Assembly (NCBI GenBank): GCA_023055425.1
Contig: JALGPY010000006.1
Coordinates: 75,142,435-75,206,434, forward strand
Reading direction: 5' to 3'
Origin: Linanthus parryae
Taxonomy: Eukaryota > Streptophyta > Magnoliopsida > Ericales > Polemoniaceae
Length of the DNA: 64,000 nucleotides
The notes beneath the pieces are model-generated. The model searched no databases. It saw only the letters and a program-made list of their open reading frames with translations, and was not told the DNA's origin. Shown one piece after another: positions 22,214 through 32,377 of the stretch (position 1 is the first letter of the stretch; every line of letters starts with the position of its first letter). The position numbers and the translations under genes were made by a program.

Positions 22214-22276
22214 GTAACAAAGTCGGGCTGTCGACTGTAAATCACAAGCGCTGGTTGGGAGGCAACCCAACGTAGG
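22214..22276 (+). other. A3 conserved post-pol motif block
   Basis: Twelve bases after the pol stop comes GTAACAAAGTCGGGCTGTCG, then ACAAGCGCTGGTTGGGAGG and CAACCCAACGTAG. GTTGGG and CCCAAC can pair as a 6-bp stem around AGGCAA. The block recurs in A2 at 7164-7224 after a quite different gene, so it is not conserved as protein. Confidence 0.8.
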
Positions 22277-22377
22277 TAGTTGTTTTTTATATAATTTTTA
22301 CAATGTTCATAATTTGAGAGAAAAGTGAGAAAAGAGGGATTTAATGTTGAACTCAGTGTTTTCAGGAAACAGAGGCG

Positions 22378-22944
22378 TGCGTTTAAACGCAGAAGACTTG
22401 CGTTCAAACGCAGTGCGTTCAAACGCAGAGATCTTGCGTTCAAACGCAGCCCCACCAATGGACAGGAAGAGCACTGGAAACTGCTAACACTTTTGCGTTC
22501 AAACGCAGCAGACCTGCGTTCAAACGCAGATCACTTCATGAAAATTTTCAGCCACCAAGTGGTGCGTTTAAACGCAACACAGTGCGTTCAAACGCAAAAT
22601 GACAAAGAAGAGGTGAAAATTCTTAAGGCGTGCGTTTAAACGCAGATCCTGCGTTCAAACGCAGACCCAATCAGCAGAGATTTTCTAGAGAGACAAAGGC
22701 ATGCGTTTAAACGCAACTCATGTGCGTTCAAACGCAGCTCATCCGAGATGCAGAAGATAAGCGTTGCGTTCAAACGCAGCTCATGTGCGCTCAAACGCAA
22801 CTCATCAGACCCAGAAAAAATTCAAGAATGTTCAAGCACTGCGTTCAAACGCACACCCTGCGTTTAAACGCAGCTCATCAGATGTTCAAAGTTTCCAGAA
22901 AAACTAAGCAGTGCGTTCAAACGCAGAACCTGCGTTCAAACGCA
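22378..22944. repeat. A3 internal palindrome array (18 copies) between pol and ORF2
   Basis: Same palindrome as in U3. Starts read at 22378/22399/22414/22435, 22494/22515, 22563/22583, 22631/22650, 22702/22723, 22765/22786, 22840/22859 and 22912/22931. Within pairs the spacing is 19-21 bp (15 once); between pairs it is variable. One copy is imperfect (TGCGCTCAAACGCA at 22786). No reading frame of substance crosses the array. With the two LTR arrays the element holds 42 copies. Confidence 0.95.
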
Positions 22945-23340
22945 CATTTGAGCGGGATCAAAAATTTCGGAAAATTTTGAAAAATTTTGAAATTTTGGGG
23001 CCATTCTGCAATTTCTGAAAGTTTGCCTATATATACTGTACGGATGACAGTGACTCATTTTCACACAAGTCTTCCAGTTTTCAACTCTCTCTCTAGAAAA
23101 TCCTCTCTGCCCTAGCAGCCGCCAGAGCAGTCTGCCGCCAGCAGCCTCCGACGACCACCGCAGCACCGCCAGAAGGTCAGGAACAGTGTGGGGGTGATCC
23201 AAATCAGCCGATCCAAACACCAATAGATTCATCTCAGAGAGATATTTCCAGATCTGTACCCGTAAGATTCACTCCGGGTACCCAGGTTCTATCTTTTCAT
23301 TCGCTTTGAATATTTTCAATTTTTCGTGTTTGAATCTGAA

Positions 23341-25017
23341 ATGGAGGTGGATCAACCTTTCATGAGGCCGGATAGGGCTATTGCACCATTGAACATTATA
23401 GACTGCCGTCTGCTTAGGCCTAACTATTTCTGCGACCATAGGTTTGTTAACATGGAGGCTCACCGTTTCTTTTTGCAAGACAAAAAGATTCGGTATGACA
23501 TACCCGCTGAGAGGACCTTCCCACGTGATAGGGTAGCCATGGGGGATGAACTGTTTGAATTTACTGGGCAGGATCAGTTTGGGGATTTGTTTACTGGGTT
23601 TCCCAATCTGCGGGTCAGTTCTGTGCTGGCTAAGGAGATTTACAGCAATCTCCAGCAGTGCATGAACAGTGAAGTCCAGTCAATTGACTGGATTTACTGC
23701 AGAAAGAGATGGATTAGAATCACCCCAGAGAGTATCCGAGAGAGTCTGGGTCTGGAGTTGGTGTTGGATGACTGTCAGTTCCAGGAACTGAGACGTCATC
23801 CATCAGAGCAGTTGAGTGAGCAGATCCTGACCACCTTGTGTGCTGGTGTACCTGGCGCTGTCTGGTACCACCCTGAGAGGAGTCCTTCCTACCGGAAACT
23901 GCCATCGACCTACCTGATTCGAGAGGCGAAATGGTGGACAGAGTGGGTGAACAACAGAATTGTGGGTATAAAACACTTTACCCACATTGATTATAATATT
24001 GCCCTGCTTGTTTACTGTTTGATGGCCCGTGAGCCTGTGAGCCTCCCGGAGATTATATGTGAGTTTTTCCGGGAACGGAGGGAGACCCATAGCAAGAAGG
24101 GTTTGGGTCTTCTGGGGATGTTGACGAAAATGGCGCAGGATTATCTTGTGGTCATTCCTGGCGAGCTGAGAGACATTCGACCTGTTCAAGTACGCAAGTA
24201 CAAGAACATGAGATGTGCGCTGGAGGAGGCTATTCACGGCCCTCCTGAATATGTCCAAGTGGACGATGATGATGATGTTGTTCCACCTCAGGGTGGGGGT
24301 GGTGGCATGCCACCACCGCCTCCTCCCGGTGATGGGGGTTTACCAGCTTTACCAGGACCCTTCCCACTGCCCCGTTCTGCCAGTTCCAGCGAACACAGGC
24401 AGGCCGACCCTGACTTGGGGCAGTCTAGCAGAGGGGCCAGGCGCAGCTCTTTTGGGCGCCTGGAGAGGACTGAGCATGAGGAGTGGGTCAGAAAGAAAAT
24501 TAAGGCCCAAGAAAAAGTACAAAACTACCTGGTAAAGACGGTCAAGAAAATGGCCAGGGGTCTTGGCAAATTGTTTAAAACCCAGAAGCACATCTACCAC
24601 GCTCACACAGCCGCCATGAGAGCTCATGAGTCGGCACTTGCTGAAATTCAGAGTAACATGCGTGGTAGGCAGTTTAATTTTCCAGCCCGCTATTCTAGTG
24701 ATAATTGTCCAAGCTGGACAATGGAGGATAGCCGGCCATTTGATAGCTTCTCTGGCCATGACCCCACACCGAGCCCGGAACATGGAGACAGTGTCGGAGA
24801 CCCCGGCAGACCCGGTACTCAGTACCCACCTAGGAGAGATCATGCAGACCCAGGGGCCAGCAGTGCCCACCCCGGTGCCAGCCACGCTGGTACCGCTGCC
24901 GCAGCACGCCATGCTGCGAGGAAACGCGCCAGAGGGCGCACCCCTTCACCATCTCCCGAGCCGACTGACCAGTCTACTCAGGAGAACACAGATTCGAGTT
25001 ACCGACCAGATCAGTAG
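23341..25017 (+). CDS. A3 ORF2: Athila extra protein (558 aa)
   Basis: An open frame in the position usually called env-like in Athila. The first ATG is at 23341 (MEVDQPFM). The N-terminal half is globular, with WIYCRKRWIRITPESIRE and, at about 222-243, a stretch LLVYCLMAREPVSLPEIICE. A Gly/Pro-rich linker follows (about 318-335), then a basic helical region and a low-complexity tail with a nuclear-localisation-like RKRARGR (527-533) and SPSPEP. I see neither signal peptide nor a convincing membrane segment, so an envelope role is not supported. The LPEIICEFF region resembles GYEIDLPKLLMEYM in the extra ORF of D, a plant-transposon domain known from several LTR elements. Function is unknown; nuclear localisation is inferred. 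Confidence 0.85.
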   Translation: MEVDQPFMRPDRAIAPLNIIDCRLLRPNYFCDHRFVNMEAHRFFLQDKKIRYDIPAERTFPRDRVAMGDELFEFTGQDQFGDLFTGFPNLRVSSVLAKEIYSNLQQCMNSEVQSIDWIYCRKRWIRITPESIRESLGLELVLDDCQFQELRRHPSEQLSEQILTTLCAGVPGAVWYHPERSPSYRKLPSTYLIREAKWWTEWVNNRIVGIKHFTHIDYNIALLVYCLMAREPVSLPEIICEFFRERRETHSKKGLGLLGMLTKMAQDYLVVIPGELRDIRPVQVRKYKNMRCALEEAIHGPPEYVQVDDDDDVVPPQGGGGGMPPPPPPGDGGLPALPGPFPLPRSASSSEHRQADPDLGQSSRGARRSSFGRLERTEHEEWVRKKIKAQEKVQNYLVKTVKKMARGLGKLFKTQKHIYHAHTAAMRAHESALAEIQSNMRGRQFNFPARYSSDNCPSWTMEDSRPFDSFSGHDPTPSPEHGDSVGDPGRPGTQYPPRRDHADPGASSAHPGASHAGTAAAARHAARKRARGRTPSPSPEPTDQSTQENTDSSYRPDQ

Positions 25018-25279
25018 AGTCGCGAGGACGCGCCACCTCTAGTGTGGGGGTGGGGAATCGTGTCCTCCTGCATAGCCATGTCAGCATATTTTGGTCAATT
25101 TTATTTTTCATTTTATTTTCATTTTTGAGTCAGCACGTTTTTTATGTTGAGTCGACCCACCAATCTTTCTGACCTTGCATGATAAAAAAATAAAATAAAA
25201 TAAAATAAAAAATAATAATAATAAAAAAAAAAAAAAAAATTTAGGGAAAACTAATAAATATTTTTTCTGAGAAAGGGCA
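25018..25279 (+). other. A3 post-ORF2 spacer with A-rich tract
   Basis: The spacer starts with GTGTGGGGGTGGGG-like purine tracts (25041-25056) and ends in a long A/TA-rich stretch (about 25186-25240). No gene is visible. Confidence 0.7.
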
Positions 25280-26150
25280 ACTTAGGACCTAGAAACTGAA
25301 GAGAGTCCAATGAAAGAGCTTATTAGAGTAGGAAGCACCGTAGCAGGGATACTTCAATTTTAGTATTTTGTGCACAATTTTCACGACAGGCTATCCCGGG
25401 TATTCAGGAATGTGGAAAGTAGATACAGGCATACTTTTGACTTCTCTAGTGTGCTAGGCAGATTCGGTCTTTAGATAGTTGAATATTCTGTTTCCCGTGG
25501 AAACTGGTGGACTCTTGGAATCTGGGGTGGACCTTCGTGTTGAGTCGGTTTTATGTGGTACAAATCTGTAGCCTAAGCGAAGTTGTAGAATGTACACCAC
25601 CATCCCTTAAGGTGGTTCCAAGAGAAAATCCTAAAAAGCCTACACTCTTAACGCTCTACTGCACCGTTGTAAAAAACAGAGGGGAATAAAAAAAAAAAAA
25701 AAAAAAAAAAAAATGAAATGAAAAAAAATAATAATAATATTTTGTGCTTAAAGGAGAAACAACATAATGTGCTTCCATTCACATGGAAAATTTGGATTCA
25801 ATCCAATTTAGAGCTTAGGAGGGAAATTAAAGTCAAGCCGTATTACACAGGAGTTGTGTCTCCCAGCAATGGGACAATTTGCAAATCAAACGCAATAACG
25901 GCTAAGAGGGTCTGAAAACCTCAAATGACTTGGCGAAGAAAAACTATCTGTTGACTATAGATGCCTGGACCCTCAAAGTCAAAAGACGTGCCTTGTCTTG
26001 GTTGGTTTGGTGGATGTTTGGGGATACCTTAGTGAATTTGTGCATAGGATCAGTTTATATCATTTCTTGCTGCGTGTTGTGGAAGTTCGAAATAAGCTAG
26101 TGAGGATTTGATGATTTCAGTTTATGATAGAGAGGTTGCCCAATTTCAGA
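25280..26150 (+). ncRNA. A3 copy of conserved Athila 3' non-coding region
   Basis: Counterpart of 7890-8740 in A2. Similarity runs in blocks separated by A-rich insertions (25689-25738). The hairpin at 25773-25788 (TTCCAT-TCAC-ATGGAA) keeps the TCAC loop of A2 but changes the paired bases together. GAGG...CCTC at 25907-25922 and TGTCTC...GGGACA at about 25856-25875 can also pair in both elements. It lies in the transcript between ORF2 and the 3' LTR. A role in packaging, dimerisation, RNA stability or 3' processing is possible, but none is shown. Confidence 0.6.
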
Positions 26151-26352
26151 GAATATATAAAAAAAAAAAAAAAAAAAAAAAAATAGTTGTGTCTTGAGTC
26201 AGTTTGTGTATATTCTGTATCTGAGTCAGTCGTCTATTGAGTGTTTTGGTCTGTGTCTTGAATCTGTGAAAGAGGGGAAGTATGCAAATTGAAGTATGCA
26301 AAAATGGGTCTGCAAGGCAGTATGCAAGGGTCTGCTCGGGACGAGCAGAGAT

Positions 26353-26368
26353 AAGTGTGGGGGTATTT
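26353..26368 (+). other. A3 polypurine tract
   Basis: AAGTGTGGGGGTATTT abuts the 3' LTR start at 26369. Confidence 0.8.
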
Positions 26369-28109
26369 TGACAGCTTGAAAATGTATTAGTCTGGGACAT
26401 CTTTTTATCATTGGTTTTAACCCTGTGAGAGTTGAGTTTGGCCATTTTCAGCTTATTTTCCACTTGATACGAGACAGAGATTTTTAGATCATGATTGCAA
26501 AATTTGAGTAATTTTATGCATACTTTTGTTTGTTGGATATGATCGCGGGTGCGTGTTATGTGCAGGTAACAGGTGCCGGAAAAATGCATGAGATTGACTT
26601 GGATTGGAGGCAGCGTATCAGGAGAGCTGAGCAGAAAAGAGGAAAAATGACTAAGTTGTGCGTTCAAACGCAGAAGCTGCGTTCAAACGCACAAGACAGG
26701 CAGCAGGAAAAAATGGCAGAATTTGGCTAAGGCCTGCGTTCATACGCAGAGGCAGGCTGCGTTCAAACGCAGGAGTCAGAGACCAAAGCGCAGAAAAAAC
26801 TAAGTCCTGCGTTCAAACGCAGGTTGTGCGTTCATACGCAGGGCTCAACACTCAGGAGAAGAAACGGCTAAGGGGTGCGTTCATACGCAGAGGAGCTGCG
26901 TTCAAACGCATGGGTTCAGGAGCCAGAAGAGGAAATTGACTAAGTCCTGCGTTCATACGCAGGGGGGGTATGCGTTCATACGCACTGCGTTTGAACGCAG
27001 GAAGTGTGCGTTTAAACGCACAGACGTGTTCCAGAATCTTCCAGGACGGATCTTTTCGAGGGTAAAACAGGAATTTCGTGCATCAGTTTTGGAGACTGTG
27101 GCAATATAAAAGGAGGTGTCCCAGCACTGTTTTAGGGTTACGAAGGCATACCACAGCTATCATCATCATCAGCAGCCAGTTTTCACAGCAGCCAGGAGTT
27201 GGAGCAGAGCAGGATTGGAGCAGTTTTCCAGTATCTTCAGAAATAACTAGTTTGATCTTTTCTCTTTTTATGAAACATTGTTTTTGAATAATGCAAGCTA
27301 GCTAGACCTTTTGCCTAGGTTCTCGGTGAACCTAGGGTTTATGAATTCAGCAGACTTGGATGTTTTGATTTTCAGATGCATGGCTAGCTAAGTCTTAATA
27401 CAGGATGGTTTGTTTATTATTCTGTCTTTGATTTTATTTACATACATGAATGGCTTGATCACCCAGGAGTGTTACAGACAGGATCTGGTGCGCGAGAGTG
27501 ACCAGCGAATGTTAGGAAGAAAAGACAGGATTTAGTACTCTGCCTTGATGGACCGAGAGGTGAAGAGAATCAGGGGACTAGCCCAGAAGCATTAGACCAA
27601 CTGTTAGACGTTTAGGGGGAGACCGAGAGGAGAACCTGTAACCCTAGCAGACTTAGAACGAACCTGCAGATTTAGGTGGACCGAGAGGACCCGAAAATCT
27701 GCAGTCGAGTGATAAGTGCATGAGACCGAGAGGAGATTGTACTATTGGTATGCTGGCATAAACAAAACCACTGTGTGTTTCTGAAATCAAATAAACCATG
27801 GAAGCTGGAGAGTAACCCTAGGGGATCCTGGAATCTAGATTTTTAAAATTATCAACTTTTACAACTACAACAATTTCGACAAAATATTCAGCAGAAAAAT
27901 GAAATAAGTCTTTTTACTGTTTTTATTTAGTATAATTTAGCATAATCAAATCCCAAACCTTCCTCCTTTTTACAAACTTCGTGTCTTATTCTGATTCTGA
28001 TTAGCAAAAACTTAAACTGTTCTCGTGGGTTCGATAACCAGAGTCACAATTACATACTCTATACTACTTGATCGTACACTTGCGAAAAAGCAGATAGTTT
28101 ACGCTGTCA
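26369..28109 (+). repeat. A3 3' LTR (1741 bp)
   Basis: Same length and, by direct reading, same sequence as 14909-16649, offset by 11460 bp. It contains the third palindrome array (26659-27020) and a second TATA box (27105), which could drive transcription outward into flanking DNA. Confidence 0.97.
26659..27020. repeat. A3 U3 palindrome array (12 copies), 3' LTR
   Basis: Exact repeat of the 15199-15560 array by virtue of LTR identity. Confidence 0.95.
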
Positions 28110-28624
28110 GTGATTATAGGAGAATCACCAAGGAAGCACTAAACAACTCTTCACAACTTTTTTCTTGCAATGCGAGAAGACAATTCCCCGACTCTTAAGT
28201 GCAATGAGTAGATGGCAAGATGAACTCAATATAGATTTGAAGTTCAACAAAAAAAACAGTGACTATAGACTCATTTCTTAATAGACAATCATAGAATTTG
28301 GAATCTTTTAGTAATTATTAATTTATAGTTTCGTTGGGACCAATATATATACACTGCGATTTCAAAAAAGTTATTATCTTATTGTTTTATCGATTGGGGT
28401 CCAATTTTGTGCTGGTCCCAAGTTGTGACTGAACAAACTATTAGTTTTATCGAAGTTATTAATTTATCGAGTATTAATTTATAGAGGTTTTACCGTCAAA
28501 ATAACCAAAACTACAAAGACATGCATAAGTCTAGAAAGAGAGGTAAATAAGATAGATTACACATATTAGCAAGTTATGAAGAGTTCATTAACATACTTAA
28601 ACATGCAATTTTAAGTCGTTAACA

Positions 28625-29010
28625 AGTTCCAAGGAAGATACAGTTGCTGATTCTACAACTGAAGCTCAGTACATTGCTCCTGCAGGCGCAACCAAGGAGG
28701 TTGTTTGGATGAAGAGGTTTATCACTGAGCTTGGTGTGGTTCCTAGTATTGCGGATCCTTTTGCGTTGTACTGTGACAACACTGGGGAGATCTCACAAGC
28801 CAAGGAACCCGGGTCACACCAGAATTCCAAGCATGTACTTAGGTGAGTCCATCTCATCAGAGAGATCATTGATCAATGAGATGTGAAGATATGCAAGATT
28901 CCAACAGAGGAGAATCTTTCAGATCCACTCACGAAGCCGCTAGTTCAACGCAAGCATGAAGGGCACACTATATCTATATGCATACAAGATGCACCAGATT
29001 GGCTCTATTG
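28625..29010 (+). pseudogene. G RNase H fragment
   Basis: Reads DTVADSTTEAQYIAPAGATK, then VVWMKRFITELGVVPSI, LYCDNTGEISQAKEPG, HQNSKHVLR and DPLTKPL, the standard C-terminal wording of copia RNase H. Stops replace codons at about 28844 and 28879. The N-terminal part of RNase H is missing because of the A1 insertion. It has no function of its own. Confidence 0.88.
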
Positions 29011-29022
29011 CAAGTGGGAGAC

Positions 29023-30421
29023 TGTTGGAATATGTGCCCTAGAGGCAATCTATATTTAGTATGAACATTTTTTAGCTATAATATTCCTTTATTATTTATG
29101 AAGATATTTAATATAATGAAGTCCTTAGATTACATGTGTTGTTTATCTTAAATATCCCTAGTCCATTATATTGATTAGCATGACGATCACTATAGATTAG
29201 TATGTGGGTAGATTGATATGGAGGTATAAATTCCAACACATGGGTATGCATTAGGAGAAATGGCATACTGGATTGACCCACAACGAGAAGGCTACATTAG
29301 ATTATGTCAAAGTCACAAGTGCTTCTCGTAGTACTAATGGTATTGTAATCCTTAGACTTGAAGTCACTAGATACTCTGGTTGTGAAATATCATGCTTTAA
29401 TATTATCAAACGTTACACCGTAACTCGGTTACTATAAAGATAGCTATCGGGCATGATAGGAAGCAAGCTGAGAGATGGTAGTGATTTAGAGAGGATTTGT
29501 CCCTCCCAAATACTGGGAGAAAATATCCATGATCACTCGAGAGATGGTTCTTATAGAATGTCTGGTCGGACTCAGAGAAATCAATATGGAGATAATGATG
29601 TTATCTGCTCGGATAAGCATATTCCCAGGATCGAGAAACTATGGATTGGATATAGGACTGTGAATATTATGTCTCGTGTCCAATCCGGATATGGAGACAA
29701 AGGGATAATACAATACGGTAACAATGGGTACTAGGTTTGTCAGATCACTGACTATATCTATTAGTTGGGTGACATAGATGTGTTGCTAGACACTGCTCTG
29801 TGTTAGTAGTAGTTACTACCAACTAAGTAGAAACCTATGGGGTCACACACCATATGGAGTAACCTGGATATGGGAATTAATTAGTAGGACTAATTAATCA
29901 AGAGGATCTAAACGCAACCACAAGCAAAGTTAGTAGGACTAATTTGCAAGGTGGACTAATCTGTGTATGGACAAGATTAGTATTGTGGAAATTATGTAGT
30001 TAATAAGGAGTTATAAACGATATAAATCCAACCTATCTTGTTATTTCTCATAAGTGTAATTATCGAGAGAACATAATAAATCAAGGAGAGAGAGAGAGAG
30101 TTGAGGCTGAAGCCCCAACCTGTCTGCCCCCTCCAAGCCGTCAGCCCCCTTTGTGGCGCGCGACCTTGGTGAACTGTTTTGTGCGATCTCTTCCCTCTTT
30201 CTTCCGTTGCTAGCACTACACGAGGAGAAGGATTCCATTCAGTAATCCAAGGTGTGGATACTCGTAGAGACGAAGACACAATTCTTCGTAGTGATCACAC
30301 AATCTAAGGTAAACAGTTCTCTACCTTCATCATGTTATGATTGCTTGCATGTAATCCTTGGAGGGATTTGATCAGGATAAATCTTTGTTATTACCCTGCG
30401 TAACCTGCATAAAACCCTACA
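29023..30421 (+). repeat. G 3' LTR (about 1399 bp)
   Basis: Starts TGTTGGAATATGTGCCCTAG and ends AAAACCCTACA. It aligns with F (59905-61352) and, in reverse, with C over its full length. The last six bases, CCTACA, differ from CCAACA in F. It contains a short GA tract near 30078-30101. Confidence 0.85.
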
Positions 30422-30691
30422 GTTGTATCATCCCTATTACTGATATCTGAGTGTATCGTCCGATTTTCACCGATATCAGCCACAATGACTGTAATTCGTA
30501 TTCACGTGCAGAGTATTGGGTAAATCAAACTCGGTCACTACTGATTGAGTTACATATTGCTGTAACGTAAAGTTAAACCCTATTGCAAATATATTCTTGA
30601 CATTGCACCATGTAAGGACGGAACAGTCAATTTCCATTTGCATACGAAGTAAATATGTAAAGACTTGTTAAAGATGAGCAGAATTGCTGCA
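30422..30691. other. Short spacer between G and H
   Basis: 270 bp with no feature I recognise. It is probably old host or transposon sequence in which H landed. Confidence 0.5.
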
Positions 30692-32368
30692 TGTTAGAAA
30701 CCACCATTTTGATAAAAATATATTTTTACCAACTCTCTGTGCGTAAAATTGCCTTGCGTACTCGTAGTTGTGTAAAATTGCTTATTGTAAAATTGCTTCT
30801 TGCAAAATTAGTGCAAAATTGCTTCTTATCATTGTGCGCACTTCTAGTTGTGTGTGTAAGCGCGTGGCAGTCTCACAATCTTTGAGAAATTGGCCGGTGT
30901 CGAAAGTCAAGAATCTTGAGCACGCGAGATTTTATGCCGAAGTAAATCGCGGGGCCGAGATTGCTGTCGAAAGAAAACAAATGGAAGGCTAATTACTCCT
31001 CTACATATAGTTCTCATAGTTGTATTGAACGAATTAAGCAATCATCTTATAGTTTTATAAATTACAAGCAGAAGAAAGAACACATTGAGAATTATAGAGA
31101 GTGATTCCCATTGTGTTACAATGCCCGAATTGTAGTCCTTTTGAGTGAAGTATATTAGTTTCTGGTTGCTCCGTAGACGTACGCTTCTAGCGAACCACGT
31201 AAATCTCTGTGTTCAACCTTTTTCTCTCTGTGAGTTGTGATTAATCTTAGTTTCACTAGTGAAAGCTGGAGAACACAAAAAAGAAGGAACGTATATGTCG
31301 TGTTGCTTCTCAAGAGTGCAACTCTATCTTTTGAAAAATAGAGCAGACGAAGAAGAAGAATTTATCTTCAAAGCTGATTGGGAGAGCTCCATTATTGTCT
31401 CAAAGAAGAGAGTTCCTTTATGGAATTGAAGTGGTTTTGATTCAAAGTCAAACTCTACTTAAACAACTTCATCAGTAAGTTTGTCAAGTCTCTAAAGGAA
31501 GAGACATAGTTGTTGGCACGTCCAACCACAAGTGTATAGCCATCGTGTGTATTAATATCCGAAAATTCGGGTTTATCGAACCTAAGGGACTTGTAGTGAA
31601 CTAATTAATATTGATTAAACTCGTGTGGGAAAGAAATTGGGTTGATTATAAAACTAAAAAAATTGAAAAGACAAAGTAAGTATTTAAATATTGAGATTTA
31701 AGATATAGAAAACAGCCGGGACACCTTGTTTGGGGCATTGCTAGAATCTTCTTATTGACAACATTCTATGACTTGTAAAACACAGACGAAGTTCACTTTT
31801 CCAATCGAGCAATACTAACTCACCTAGTTACCAAGTGAGCATCCTTTCCTAGGTTAGATTAAAACCGAGTTACCAAGTTCTAATTATTCCTAAACATGCA
31901 TTATCGATGAATTCTACTCTAACGTTCCCATTCAACGTAGTAGAGTTTCCAAGCCTATGAATTGGTGATTGTTTTCTTTTTCGGTTTAACAATTACCGAG
32001 TTACCAAATAATTGCAAACTAAGTTCAAGCTAACAAGACGTCTCAAATTAACTAGATATGATGAAGATCACGAAACAATCATAGCAAACGCAAAATCGTC
32101 AATTAGGTGTATCAAAACATTAATCTCAAATCATAATATGCATAATCAATGTGAAAACAATAATCCAAATTCGGGTCTTGATCTAATAAGTTTAGCTACT
32201 CATACTCATTATCACAAAGACAAGATTTTTTGTGATCATGAGAAAAACCAAAGAAACGAAAAAGAAAAGAGATCAAACTAGGTTTCCAAGGCTCCACAAT
32301 ATTCTGCAAGCTCCATGTTGATGTCCAGTCCTAAAAAACCGGCCAAAATCACTTCCTCTGGCCTTTAT

Positions 32369-32377
32369 ATAGGTTTC
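32369..32377 (-). promoter_or_regulatory. B LTR TATA box
   Basis: On the minus strand TATATAAAG lies about 75 bp downstream of the palindrome cluster, the same arrangement as in A3. Confidence 0.6.

Larger units (their letters stand above)
14909..28109 (+). mobile_element. A3: intact, very young Athila-like Ty3/gypsy element (13.2 kb)
   Basis: Bounded by TGACAGCTTG at 14909 and CGCTGTCA at 28109, with perfect TSDs GTGAT (14904-14908 and 28110-28114). LTRs of 1741 bp each (14909-16649 and 26369-28109) show no difference when compared line by line. In order it holds the PBS, an open gag-pol of 1802 codons, a conserved motif block, an array of 18 palindromes, a second open reading frame, a conserved 3' non-coding region and a polypurine tract. 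Nothing visible prevents activity. Insertion was recent enough for no LTR mutation to have accumulated. Confidence 0.97.
14458..28495. mobile_element. M: Emigrant/pogo-like terminal-inverted-repeat element, split by A3
   Basis: The left end CAGTAAAACCTCTATAAATT at 14458 is mirrored at 28472-28495 by the complementary AATTTATAGAGGTTTTACCG, a near-perfect inverted repeat of about 24 bp. The left end follows a TA dinucleotide, as expected for Tc1/mariner-pogo elements; the right flank reads TC, so one TSD base has changed. Without A3 the element is about 830 bp. Subterminal sequence at both ends repeats TTATTAATTTAT-like words. I see no transposase, so it is probably a MITE-type derivative. The resemblance to Arabidopsis Emigrant ends is from memory. 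Confidence 0.65.
1..28624 (-). mobile_element. A1: decayed Athila-like Ty3/gypsy element, minus strand, left end outside window
   Basis: Gag, protease, RT, RNase H and integrase homology is read on the minus strand in the order expected for Ty3/gypsy, with Athila-type wording such as KACHLPVEL in the integrase tail. Its own sequence is 1-4130, 11134-12623 (internal) and 12624-14457 plus about 28496-28624 (5' LTR). The rest is inserted A2, M and A3. Stops and frameshifts break every domain, so it cannot encode a full polyprotein. The right boundary is inferred: the LTR text appears to resume after M and to stop at TTAACA (28619-28624), exactly where a copia RNase H begins. The 3' LTR is left of the window, so no TSD can be checked. 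Confidence 0.65.
28625..30421 (+). mobile_element. G: 3' end of a Ty1/copia element, truncated by A1
   Basis: Begins mid-codon in a copia RNase H and continues through a polypurine tract (28996-29022 region, AAGTGGGAGAC) into an LTR that opens TGTTGGAATATGTGCCC at 29023. The upstream pol is absent. A1 is inserted at this exact point, so the missing part should lie left of the window beyond A1's other end. The LTR belongs to the same family as C and F. Confidence 0.8.

Noticed and set aside
22378..22944. CRISPR-like array of short palindromic repeats
   Set aside because: The repeats are 14-16 bp, imperfectly spaced in pairs and also present in LTRs of a plant retrotransposon. There are no cas genes and this is nuclear plant DNA.
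22325..22980. Open frames of about 90-100 codons across the internal palindrome array
   Set aside because: Repetitive VQTQ-type products of the array, with no independent support.
23326..23340. GTG upstream start for A3 ORF2
   Set aside because: A non-ATG start is unlikely here; the ATG at 23341 follows five codons later.
24349..24912. 187-codon minus-strand frame inside A3 ORF2
   Set aside because: Shadow frame of a GC-rich low-complexity coding region; no recognisable domain.
23341..25017. Envelope glycoprotein
   Set aside because: No signal peptide, membrane anchor or furin-like site; a basic nuclear-type patch instead.
29453..29734. 93-codon frame in the G LTR
   Set aside because: It lies within an LTR and is not preserved in the matching parts of C and F.
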